DNA of 31,731 nt from a virus. A model generated the notes under the pieces. That model worked only from the letters and a program-made list of their open reading frames with translations. It was not told the DNA's origin and did not search any database. Made by a program: the position numbers and the translations under genes. Within the stretch, counting starts at the first letter, position 1; every line of letters starts with the position of its first letter. Location of the stretch: positions 1 to 31,731 of the IMG/VR virus record IMGVR_UViG_3300035670_005765; one strand, 5' to 3'. Shown here piece by piece: positions 8,609 to 15,610 of the stretch.

Positions 8609-9910
8609 TTAGAAAGTACCGTAAGCAAGATCCGCTTGCAGGATTTGAGAGGTCCGTACATCGTCGGGCTCACACACATCCAAAATAGAGATCCACTCTG
8701 GATATACAGCAAAGGGCATAAAGGCATCCCCTAACTGCATAACACGTCCCGGAGGCGCAGGGGGTTCTTGGTCACCAGACATGCGCATATAAACACCAGG
8801 AGAACCGTCGGGAGATTCACCAACACAGTGCTGGGTCATACCCAAACGCGCACTACTATCATTCATGTGGGTAGCAGCAACAATAGCTACTTTATGGGCA
8901 GGCCACCAGTGCTTAATCTGATTATCTACCGGGTCACGGTATAAACCATTTACTACACGGATTTTCAGACCGCCAATGGTGTACAGGTCACCGCCAGGAC
9001 CTAAGGTAACAAAAGTGCTAGGAGGCATATTACCAGCACCAGATACAAACTCAGCAGTAGAGTTGGTCCGGTCTAAGAACATAGCCGCGGGGACACCCAT
9101 ATAAGCCTTAACGAGGTTGTTCTCTTGAAGAACAGTCATTAAGTCGGAAGCAATAATAAGTTCCGTATACTGGTTCTTATTACGGTTAAACAGGTACTGC
9201 TTAACCATCCGGATAGTATAAGCCAAGTCGGCTTTCTCATCCGTCCAAGGAACGCCAAAACGCTCGTCGGTAGAACGGAACAGTAGAGCTTCCGGACGAC
9301 CTTTATCGTTAGCCATAGGCTGGTTAGCTGCATAGCCATTAACGAAGTCGCCGGTAGTTACATCAGCATTAAACCCTTTATAAGAGAAGTAGTTCTCGGC
9401 AGGGATATTAGTGCTTACATCTACAGTGTAGTTAGTCCGGGGGTCCGTATAAGAAATACCACCTTGTAAAATCTTGGCACGGAATAGGTCAACAGTACGT
9501 TTATGGCGGTTAACCAGTTTTTGTACTCGGCGTTCAACAATTTGTTGAGGGCTCCATTGTTGGTTAACAGTACCCGGCTGGCGTAACTGGTTAATCAAAG
9601 CTTGTTCAATGAAGTCTTCTTCACGAACAGCTACCGGGGTTACGCGGAATTGCCGCATTCTGTCGTCTTCGATGAACCCACCACCAGGAACACCAAACCG
9701 GACAATAGGCATAATGCCAAGACCTTCGATAACCTGCTCGATCACAATGGTCCGCTCAGGAATCATAGTGTCAGGGAACAAGTCGTCGAATTGACCGGTT
9801 TCTACAATATCAAAACCACGCGCTAGGAGCGTTAACTGGAGACTACCAAGAGAGTGTAAATCACCTGTGTAGCCGTATTCAGTAATTTCGGGATGAAACT
9901 CTTGAGGCAT
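8609..9910 (-). CDS. Major capsid protein, lambda gpE-like
   Basis: This is probably the shell-forming head protein. The 433-residue length is normal for HK97-fold capsid proteins. Features typical of the gpE-like branch are an N-terminal region with IPERTIVIEQ and IMPIVRFG, a basic helical segment (VERRVQKLVNRHKRTVDLFR) at about residues 125-145, and near residues 305-350 the pattern of a Gly-rich loop. That loop runs DLYTIGGLKIRVVNG then WWPAHKVAIVA and corresponds to the conserved gpE C-terminal motif. It lies directly after the protease/scaffold gene, the standard capsid module order. The start is preceded by an A run rather than a Shine-Dalgarno sequence. An HK97-type capsid protein of another family is the only real alternative. 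Confidence 0.85.
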   Translation of the reverse strand: MPQEFHPEITEYGYTGDLHSLGSLQLTLLARGFDIVETGQFDDLFPDTMIPERTIVIEQVIEGLGIMPIVRFGVPGGGFIEDDRMRQFRVTPVAVREEDFIEQALINQLRQPGTVNQQWSPQQIVERRVQKLVNRHKRTVDLFRAKILQGGISYTDPRTNYTVDVSTNIPAENYFSYKGFNADVTTGDFVNGYAANQPMANDKGRPEALLFRSTDERFGVPWTDEKADLAYTIRMVKQYLFNRNKNQYTELIIASDLMTVLQENNLVKAYMGVPAAMFLDRTNSTAEFVSGAGNMPPSTFVTLGPGGDLYTIGGLKIRVVNGLYRDPVDNQIKHWWPAHKVAIVAATHMNDSSARLGMTQHCVGESPDGSPGVYMRMSGDQEPPAPPGRVMQLGDAFMPFAVYPEWISILDVCEPDDVRTSQILQADLAYGTF

Positions 9911-9954
9911 TTTTTTAAACGATAGTTAATGAATAGGTAAGTCGGTTACAACGA

Positions 9955-11187
9955 CTAAACAGGAAGATTAAACTCTAGACCTGCTTCTTCAGCTTGCTTT
10001 TTCAAGCGAGTCAAAGTCTTAGCATAAGGGTTAACCGAGGTATCCCCAGCAGTCCGACCTGCTCCAGCATCTACATGAGAACCATTAACGTTAGAGAACT
10101 TATGGGTCTCAGAAGTGGAAAGTTGCTCTAATAACGCCCACATGGTTTCTTCTGCATCAGCAGACATACCTTCTTTCATGCGCGTGCTGTACAGCTCCTT
10201 AGTCTCTGCAGAGATATTGAGCTTAGATAACCGAGTTAACTTCTCGGTTAACGCTTGTTGACGAAACGTTTCAGTGTGGGCAGCTAACGTAGTCTCCAAG
10301 TTGGAAAACTTCTGCACAAGGTCGGCATACTTCCGGTCACGGTCGGCAAGTTCTTGACGTAGAACTAAATTTTCGTCTTTAAGAGCCTGAACAGTAGAAT
10401 CAACCTCTGCAATATTGGAGACAACAGTTGTCTGAGGTGGGTTGCTAAACTGCTCTTTGGTGCTGGTTTCTTGATTTACTTGAGCATCGGTAGAGCTAGC
10501 CATATTAGCCGCGTCTCCCGTCACTGCAGATGTGGGCGTAGACATAACGCAAGTTTCACTGGATAAATTAGTGGTATTAGAAGCACTAGCTAGTTCTTCT
10601 TCTCTATACATAGTCGATTGTTCAGAAAATACAAAACGGAGACTGTCTGCTGGATTGCTATAACGCTCTAGTTCGACAACTTCTACTCTAGGTAACTTAG
10701 TAAAAAACGGCTCGTTTGTTAAGGCATGTCTCTCTAAAACTGTGCCTACTTTCTCCCCGGTCTCTCGATTAGTACAATTCCTAGCTAACTCAGGACTAGC
10801 GTAACGGTACTTACCTTTCCGTACATCTTCTTTAACCGCATCATCTACGGGGTCATATAACCCAAACAAGTTATCCCCTTCTTGGATGATATCCTCTAAA
10901 AAGGCAACGGCAGCTTCACCTCCTACACTAAATAAGTTAGTGGCATGTCCTAAGTACAAAGGGGGCTCATAACCAAGCACACCAGACTTCCAGTTATTTG
11001 TAATCTGGTCAAAGTCCTCTTGGTCTTCTACTACCTCACCGTATACAGGGTGCTGCCAAGTACCAATACGAGAGATAGGGACCTTAATATACTCTTTACC
11101 TTTATACTCACCAACACTAGCTGGGGTAGAGAACACCTCGATACCGGTACTCTCTAAGTTCTCTTGTTGTGCACTCTCAGTAGTCAT
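9955..11187 (-). CDS. Prohead protease with C-terminal scaffold, Mu gpI-like
   Basis: The first 165 or so residues match the Mu gpI-type capsid protease pattern. A GTWQHPVYGEVVEDQEDFDQ segment at 42-61 is followed by a conserved His in YLGHATN (His81), GEAAVAFLEDI, the active-site-like motif YRYASPEL with Ser131, and the closing HALTNEPFF. These proteases mature the procapsid by cutting scaffold and capsid proteins. From about residue 175 the protein becomes a disordered linker and a coiled coil (about 264-320), typical of a scaffold, so it is a protease-scaffold fusion as in Mu I/Z. The motif [R/Q/K]-[Y/F]-S-N occurs four times (175, 246, 293, 363), always in the scaffold half. A strong AGGAGG site at 11199-11204, inside the end of the upstream gene, supports the start. 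Confidence 0.85.
   Translation of the reverse strand: MTTESAQQENLESTGIEVFSTPASVGEYKGKEYIKVPISRIGTWQHPVYGEVVEDQEDFDQITNNWKSGVLGYEPPLYLGHATNLFSVGGEAAVAFLEDIIQEGDNLFGLYDPVDDAVKEDVRKGKYRYASPELARNCTNRETGEKVGTVLERHALTNEPFFTKLPRVEVVELERYSNPADSLRFVFSEQSTMYREEELASASNTTNLSSETCVMSTPTSAVTGDAANMASSTDAQVNQETSTKEQFSNPPQTTVVSNIAEVDSTVQALKDENLVLRQELADRDRKYADLVQKFSNLETTLAAHTETFRQQALTEKLTRLSKLNISAETKELYSTRMKEGMSADAEETMWALLEQLSTSETHKFSNVNGSHVDAGAGRTAGDTSVNPYAKTLTRLKKQAEEAGLEFNLPV
10501..10503 (-). promoter_or_regulatory. Candidate internal start for a separate scaffold product
   Basis: In Mu the scaffold is also made separately from an in-frame start inside the protease gene. Here Met229 (ATG read from 10503 down) is in frame and has a GGGAG sequence about 13 bases upstream. 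Translation from it would give a protein of 182 residues holding the whole coiled coil. Met215 and Met193 are other in-frame candidates with no visible ribosome binding site. This is inference. Confidence 0.25.
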
Positions 11188-11190
11188 GCT

Positions 11191-11949
11191 TTAGTTATCC
11201 TCCTGTGGGTTTACAAAGGCTCCTTCTAAACTACCGTGTTTATCTTCGTAGAATCGACGATACTTCAGGCGTAAGAAGGCATCAGCATAGTCAGAACGGT
11301 TGCTAAATCGGTTAACCACCTTGTCTAGCGCAAGACTGGCTAATTCCCCATCAGCAAACGTAGATAACACGACCTCATAGTCTGCAACTACTTTGTCTAA
11401 TGGCGATAACTCAAGCTCGTCATGATTAACTTCTTGCACTGTCTCTACTAACTGGTTACTATACTTCTCTGTGTCCGACCCCAACATCTTAAAGTCATCA
11501 CAGGTATAGTTATAAGTAACTGGGAAATTATGCTTAGTACATGTAAAGTTAGCCACTGACTGATAATTGCAGTTACAACAAGCCTGAGCAGCTTTATATC
11601 CAGGAGGTACATCACCTACTACACCATGAGCAAACTTCTCTATGGACTTAACAGGCTCCTCCTTGATATCCGTTGTCTCTTCTTTTACCTCAGGGCTAGA
11701 CTCCTCAGCTATCGTATCTACGGCAGAATCAACCTCTACTTGCTTGTCGTCCACCGATACATTACTGTATTTCTGTGCGGGGGCAGGAGACTTCACGTTT
11801 GAGTAACTGCGGGCTTGTACCGGCAGCGGCGTAGAACCAGAACTCTTAGCATCAGAATACGCGTATGACGCGGAAAGCGTCGCTAAGTCCTGCTTTACAG
11901 GCTTTGCCGGTTGAGCACTAAAATCTCGTAAGAACGTAATATCAGACAT
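11191..11949 (-). CDS. Cys-rich protein upstream of the protease, possible scaffold partner
   Basis: The product has 252 residues. The first 110 or so are disordered and rich in Ser, Pro, Lys and Glu. A compact cysteine cluster follows: Cys124/Cys125, Cys127, Cys137 and Cys150, ending in the phrase CDDF. This arrangement is typical of a small zinc- or metal-binding knuckle and recurs in various phage head-assembly proteins. The C-terminal 90 residues look helical. The motif [S/K/R]-[Y/F]-S-N occurs at residues 48, 60, 162 and 214 and is shared with the neighbouring protease/scaffold, so this may be a processed or scaffold-associated protein. Its 3' end carries the ribosome binding site of the protease gene and the two genes are 3 bases apart. 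The function is not known. Confidence 0.7.
   Translation of the reverse strand: MSDITFLRDFSAQPAKPVKQDLATLSASYAYSDAKSSGSTPLPVQARSYSNVKSPAPAQKYSNVSVDDKQVEVDSAVDTIAEESSPEVKEETTDIKEEPVKSIEKFAHGVVGDVPPGYKAAQACCNCNYQSVANFTCTKHNFPVTYNYTCDDFKMLGSDTEKYSNQLVETVQEVNHDELELSPLDKVVADYEVVLSTFADGELASLALDKVVNRFSNRSDYADAFLRLKYRRFYEDKHGSLEGAFVNPQEDN
11199..11204 (-). promoter_or_regulatory. Strong Shine-Dalgarno site for the protease/scaffold gene
   Basis: The minus strand reads AGGAGG followed by 11 bases and the ATG at 11187. The site lies within the last codons of the upstream Cys-rich gene, so the two are translationally linked. It stands out because most other genes here have no recognisable Shine-Dalgarno sequence. 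Confidence 0.75.
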
Positions 11950-12032
11950 CTTCTAATTACAGAAAGCTAATTAAAAAGCAAATTACTGGCATAAACACCT
12001 ATCGTTATCATACAGGTATCTTACGATTAACT
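11950..12032. promoter_or_regulatory. Divergent intergenic region, probable promoters
   Basis: This 83-base AT-rich gap separates the minus-strand Cys-rich gene from the plus-strand SWIM gene, so at least the plus gene needs its own promoter here. On the plus strand, TATCAT at 12006-12011 matches the sigma-70 -10 box at five of six positions, 17 bases after a poor -35 candidate, TTACTG at 11983-11988. On the minus strand, TATGAT is also a near -10 box. Phage-specific promoters cannot be excluded. Confidence 0.35.
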
Positions 12033-12668
12033 ATGAAAGATGTAGCTTACCTACTAGCAACCTTAGACCAACTTCGCTATACAGTTGAGATAATTGATGC
12101 ACAAAGTTGCGAATTTAACGGGGATATCTGGATAAAATACACTGTCCGTAATAAGACTAAACACCACAATACAGAAGAATATACACGGCAGTTTAATGCT
12201 AAAGACCTAGCTTCTACTCTAAACTACGATTGGTCTAATATTAAACCCAGAATAAATACATTTGTTAAATTACTAGACTTAAAGATAATACTAGGTGAAG
12301 ATATAGACTACTGCTGCTTTTTAAACTGGAAGCAAACCATTGAGGCTGAAGTAAGGTACGCAGAGATACAAGGGGACAAAGTAAAGTACCGGCAGCGCAG
12401 TACCACTAACCTCATACCAATAAAGTACAATCTAGATAAGGTATTGGCAGCGGAAGGTATTTTAGACGGACTCACAATACTAGACTATGCGGGGTCGCAT
12501 TATACAGTGGTAACGCCAGCTAAAAAGGAGCACTTAACGACTGGGGTTTACTGTAGTTGCAGGGAGTTTATATCCAATAAACGGTGTAGCCACAGTAAAT
12601 TAGTTAGCCTTCTACCGGAACACCGTAGATTATTAATGGAGTATAACCTGCTGCAAGTTAAGTTCTAA
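12033..12668 (+). CDS. SWIM zinc-finger protein of unknown function
   Basis: The product has 211 residues. Near the C terminus is the SWIM-type zinc-binding pattern CxCx8CxH: Cys174, Cys176, Cys185 and His187. SWIM fingers bind DNA or proteins in recombination, transposition and chromatin factors; which of these applies here is unknown. The first 150 or so residues show no motif I recognise and have a mixed alpha/beta texture with many Lys, Tyr and Asn residues. The gene stands alone on the plus strand inside the minus-strand virion gene series. Its stop interlocks with the portal stop, both being read from the four bases CTAA at 12665-12668. It looks like an inserted cargo gene rather than a structural one. 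Confidence 0.75.
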   Translation: MKDVAYLLATLDQLRYTVEIIDAQSCEFNGDIWIKYTVRNKTKHHNTEEYTRQFNAKDLASTLNYDWSNIKPRINTFVKLLDLKIILGEDIDYCCFLNWKQTIEAEVRYAEIQGDKVKYRQRSTTNLIPIKYNLDKVLAAEGILDGLTILDYAGSHYTVVTPAKKEHLTTGVYCSCREFISNKRCSHSKLVSLLPEHRRLLMEYNLLQVKF

Positions 12669-14179
12669 CCACCAGTCTTCATATTCTTTTTAGTATCACT
12701 ACCACTAGAGGAGTCTTTAGCCGGCTTACGGTCCTTCTGCTGGGGTTTACTACTACCTGTAGGGCGCCCAGCGGTAGGTTTCTTGACTGCTTCGTTAGGT
12801 ACAGTAGGGGCTAGGGGAGCAATAAGGACATCGTCAATAAACTGCCGGTCCGAATCTTCCATCTCTCGACTACTAAGACCACCAATCTGCCGAACCATAG
12901 CCCAATCCATGGAGTTAAGAGGGTTAAGGTAGCCCTTATCAGTTAAACCTGTTACTACTTGCATAGTAGCTACACGATCTTCTGGGCGGTCACTAAACTG
13001 ATGAGCAAAGCTTGGAGGAACCTTAGCCGAAGCCTTACTAAAATTCCACTGCTGTGTGGTCATTAAACACTTCTGGATTAAATGGTTCATTAAGACCTTA
13101 CGTTCGTTATATACAGTCTTAAAGTAGACCTCCATACGCCGTTCCCGTGCAGCCTCTAAAGAGTTAGTGTCTTGAATAAGGAAATAAGGGACTATATGTC
13201 GGACAGACTCAGCGTCTACATAACGTAAGGTCTGTAAAAAAGTATCTCCAAAATTATCACCTAAAGCTATGCTGCCTATCTCGGGTTTATACTCTGAACC
13301 TGGCGTAGTCTGCGGTAAGATCATTGCCCTAATATCACCGTCATTAGACTCCAACTGCTCCTGTATAAACTCCAGAGTAGTCTTCGGTCTCTGGTCACCA
13401 GTAGTTGGGTCTACTACAATCTCGTCAGTCATACTATGAGAAGGTGTTCGGACCCACATAGCACGAGTACCTAAACGGTCCATAGCACTCAACATCATTT
13501 CCACCATGACCTCTTTGAGTCTAGACCACTTATAAGCAGGAGCAACTAAAGAATGCCCATAGTAGTTACCGTACTCAGAGTCTGCAGCCATATAGATATG
13601 TTTCCATAACTTAAGCTGGCGCTCTCCAGCAGGTTCTATGGGAGTATGCTGATAAATACCAGAGCGATGGTAACCGTCAAAAGTCTCGTTACCCTCGGTT
13701 AACATCCCCTTTTTATCAGGGTAAATAGTAATAGTAGTAGGATGGTAAGTAACAATATCCTTGATAGTAAGAGCGCCGAAGTTAAGATTATAAAGGACTT
13801 CAGAAACACAGAATCCGGCCCAGTCTTTAGTAAACTGTAGCTCCCTTAATATCTGCTCCCAGCTTTTACCACTCTCGTCTTCGAGTCTAGATAGATTATT
13901 ACGGTGAAACTCCTGAATCTCTTTATCAGGATGTACAGGAAGCCCAATAGAGCCTACTATAGCATCCACCCGAGTATTAATAGCAGACTGTATTGTTAGG
14001 TCTTGCCTAACCATTTTCTCGTAGACGCGCATCTTAGCCCGCAGAGGACGTTGATAAGCGAGTAGTTGATTGAAAGTCCCTTGCTGCTTGAGTTTGTCTC
14101 TTACACTCCGTCGGTCTGCATACCGAACATTACCGGGAGTGAATGGGACAACCACTGAATTGCTGTTAGTTCTAGGCAT
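12665..14179 (-). CDS. Portal protein, Mu gp29 / DUF935-like
   Basis: This is probably the dodecameric portal through which DNA is packaged and ejected. The 504-residue length is normal. Family-type features are an N-terminal arginine-rich region, the paired segments DLTIQSAINTRVDAIVG (about 60-76) and GFCVSEVLYN (122-131), YGHSLVAPAYKWSRLKE (207-223) at the start of the long stem helix region, and a disordered Lys/Ser/Thr/Gly tail. It begins the minus-strand head series, upstream of the protease/scaffold and capsid genes, which is the expected place. No terminase is visible in the window. The start is divergent from the plus-strand series, with 95 bases between them. The Mu-type portal assignment is by pattern and not by alignment. 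Confidence 0.8.
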   Translation of the reverse strand: MPRTNSNSVVVPFTPGNVRYADRRSVRDKLKQQGTFNQLLAYQRPLRAKMRVYEKMVRQDLTIQSAINTRVDAIVGSIGLPVHPDKEIQEFHRNNLSRLEDESGKSWEQILRELQFTKDWAGFCVSEVLYNLNFGALTIKDIVTYHPTTITIYPDKKGMLTEGNETFDGYHRSGIYQHTPIEPAGERQLKLWKHIYMAADSEYGNYYGHSLVAPAYKWSRLKEVMVEMMLSAMDRLGTRAMWVRTPSHSMTDEIVVDPTTGDQRPKTTLEFIQEQLESNDGDIRAMILPQTTPGSEYKPEIGSIALGDNFGDTFLQTLRYVDAESVRHIVPYFLIQDTNSLEAARERRMEVYFKTVYNERKVLMNHLIQKCLMTTQQWNFSKASAKVPPSFAHQFSDRPEDRVATMQVVTGLTDKGYLNPLNSMDWAMVRQIGGLSSREMEDSDRQFIDDVLIAPLAPTVPNEAVKKPTAGRPTGSSKPQQKDRKPAKDSSSGSDTKKNMKTGG

Positions 14180-14274
14180 AATAAGGCGATACCGGTAACA
14201 TCACTAACATAGCTTAATGAGACTAACCTAGAAAATAGATGATTTACCAACCAATAAAAAACCTGAAATAGTTT
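14180..14274. promoter_or_regulatory. Divergent leader between head and tail series
   Basis: This 95-base region lies between the starts of the minus-strand portal gene and the plus-strand chaperone gene, so promoters for both arms probably lie here or are shared with regulation from it. It contains an 8-bp palindrome TACCGGTA at 14190-14197, close to the portal start, which could be an operator or chance. I find no convincing -35/-10 pair on either strand, so a phage-encoded or diverged sigma specificity is possible. Confidence 0.4.
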
Positions 14275-15075
14275 ATGTCTTCACTTCCGGAAACTATCAC
14301 TATTGAGTCCTGCGATTTACCCTCTGGTAAAGTCAACGTGACCTTAAAGTGCCCACGCTACGGCGACCTACGGAAAGCTCGTAAACTATATCCTAACGAG
14401 ACGGACAACCGCGGACGACGCAAGTCTCCTGGATATGCAACAGAAGAGCTCCTTATCTGCCAGCAGTTAGTAGATGTAACTGATAATGACGGAATTAGCT
14501 TGCTAGATAAACATAAAGCTAAAGACATCATTGACCGGCTTACTATCTTTTCTATCCCCGACCGTCAAGCTCTAATGACTATCTTCCTGGAAATCTTCTG
14601 GGTAGGTGCAGAACAAGCTAAAGCCGCCCGAGACTTAGCTAAGGAGTTTATGGTAACCGCTGCGTTCAACTTCCATATTAGTAAAGAACAAATGCCTATG
14701 GGAGAGTTTAACCTTTCCTATAACGCACCTAACACAGGCACTCAGATGGCAGCAGACCGTCGTTATCAAGGCGTGCAAGAACAAGGATGCACCTTAGAAG
14801 AATTCCTCTTTGCTATGTGCTTACATAGCACCAACGATGATGTAGTGGAACCCTCTAAAGATGTTATATCAGTACTTGACAGTTGGACTATTGCTGATGT
14901 GCAGTTCGCTAACCTGGTGTTTATTAACCAGTTTACTTTAGACGACTCTGAGGAAGAGAAAGCTAAAGAAGCGGGGAAGCGCTACTTGGAAAAACTTGGT
15001 ATCAAAAAAGCAGAACCTTCTGGAGCGCTGAAGCGCCCGACGAAGTCTACTCAAGAAGCTACCAAACCCTTGTAG
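14275..15075 (+). CDS. Probable tail assembly chaperone, upstream frame product
   Basis: The product has 266 residues. It begins MSSLPETITIESCDLPSGKV, a start reminiscent of tail assembly chaperone and baseplate hub assembly proteins that open with a short beta segment and a PSG phrase. The rest is mostly helical and ends in a charged tail. The functional call comes mainly from context: it is a pair of small genes directly upstream of the tape-measure-position gene, with a likely -1 frameshift joining the two frames near residue 245. In lambda and many other phages such a pair (gpG/gpGT type) coats the tape measure during tail assembly. The last 21 residues would be made only when no shift occurs. 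No clear Shine-Dalgarno sequence precedes the ATG. Confidence 0.6.
   Translation: MSSLPETITIESCDLPSGKVNVTLKCPRYGDLRKARKLYPNETDNRGRRKSPGYATEELLICQQLVDVTDNDGISLLDKHKAKDIIDRLTIFSIPDRQALMTIFLEIFWVGAEQAKAARDLAKEFMVTAAFNFHISKEQMPMGEFNLSYNAPNTGTQMAADRRYQGVQEQGCTLEEFLFAMCLHSTNDDVVEPSKDVISVLDSWTIADVQFANLVFINQFTLDDSEEEKAKEAGKRYLEKLGIKKAEPSGALKRPTKSTQEATKPL
15004..15038 (+). promoter_or_regulatory. Candidate programmed -1 ribosomal frameshift site
   Basis: Six A residues (15004-15009) are read as two Lys codons in the upstream frame. After 12 bases a GC-rich hairpin follows: GG (22-23) and GCGC (25-28) pair with GCGC (33-36) and CC (37-38), with a bulged A and a TGAA loop. A one-base backward slip moves into the frame of the next gene, which has no stop between 14967 and its own stop at 15542. 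A P-site tRNA-Lys on the second AAA can re-pair perfectly after the slip. The site is not a perfect X XXY YYZ heptamer in phase, and the 12-base spacer is slightly long. Confidence 0.5.
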
Positions 15076-15095
15076 AGAATAACTACTATCTAGCT

Positions 15096-15542
15096 ATGTG
15101 CCCAGGGTTTGCTAAGGTAGACCCTCTCTATGAAATAGCTGGACGCGCTTACAATATCCCTACTGGTTACGAAATCATTAGATGGGATATAACTAACGAA
15201 GAGCTAGAAAACCTAGTTCTAACTAGAGATACAGTATTTCAAGATGCCGCAAAGGTTATCTCCAAAAAATACAACATCAAAACCTGGGTGGGTATCAATC
15301 AGCTAGTTAACGTTAGTCTTAGTGAATGGTTAGGTCTTACCGAAGACCCCTTTATACGACACTATGGTTACCCAGATATCGTTATGCGCGCCGTAGCTAT
15401 GGAAGTAGAGGATTTAAGCAATGAGCTAGATAAAAAGCGCAAAGACCAAGAACTAAGAATGAAAGAGCTGGTGCAGAAGCCTGCCTTAGATGCTTTATCA
15501 GCTAGCGCACCTAATAGCGCCCTCAGTAAAGTATTCCGCTAA
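15096..15542 (+). CDS. Second frame of the tail assembly chaperone (probable GT-type extension)
   Basis: From its first ATG this frame gives 148 residues, but that ATG has no Shine-Dalgarno sequence and the frame is open back to 14967. The extra upstream stretch (frame from 15009) reads SRTFWSAEAPDEVYSRSYQ and continues smoothly into MCPGFAKVDPLYEIAG, so it looks like real coding sequence. I therefore favour expression as a -1 frameshift extension of the 14275 gene; the fusion would be about 422 residues. Independent initiation at 15096 is the alternative. The C-terminal half is helical with a basic-acidic stretch LSNELDKKRKDQELRMKELV. It is likely to bridge the tape measure to tail tube subunits during assembly. 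Confidence 0.6.
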   Translation: MCPGFAKVDPLYEIAGRAYNIPTGYEIIRWDITNEELENLVLTRDTVFQDAAKVISKKYNIKTWVGINQLVNVSLSEWLGLTEDPFIRHYGYPDIVMRAVAMEVEDLSNELDKKRKDQELRMKELVQKPALDALSASAPNSALSKVFR

Positions 15543-15580
15543 AGGCACTACTCAATCTACAACACAGACAACACTACTCT

Positions 15581-15604
15581 GGAAGTAGCATCTTCGCTAC
15601 TTCC
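15581..15604 (+). terminator. Perfect 9-bp hairpin with T run, abutting the giant gene start
   Basis: GGAAGTAGC (15581-15589) and GCTACTTCC (15596-15604) form a perfect 9-bp stem with a 6-nt loop, followed immediately by TTTTGT and then the ATG of the giant gene at 15611. In form it is an intrinsic terminator or attenuator placed after the chaperone pair. Because only six bases separate stem and start codon, it should also obstruct ribosome access, and the leader's only GGAAG is buried in the stem. It therefore probably sets the ratio of chaperone to giant protein. Confidence 0.7.
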
Positions 15605-15610
15605 TTTTGT

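Noticed and set aside
9940-9956. AGTCG...CGACT hairpin at the end of the protease gene
   Set aside because: It is only five base pairs, overlaps the stop codon and has no T run; too weak to call.
14190-14197. TACCGGTA palindrome as an operator
   Set aside because: A single 8-bp palindrome with no second copy in the other intergenic regions; chance is likely, so it is only mentioned under the divergent leader.
15004-15010. A AAA AAG as a canonical slippery heptamer
   Set aside because: The string is present but out of phase with the upstream reading frame, so the classic two-tRNA slip does not apply. Only a slip of the P-site Lys tRNA on the A6 tract fits.
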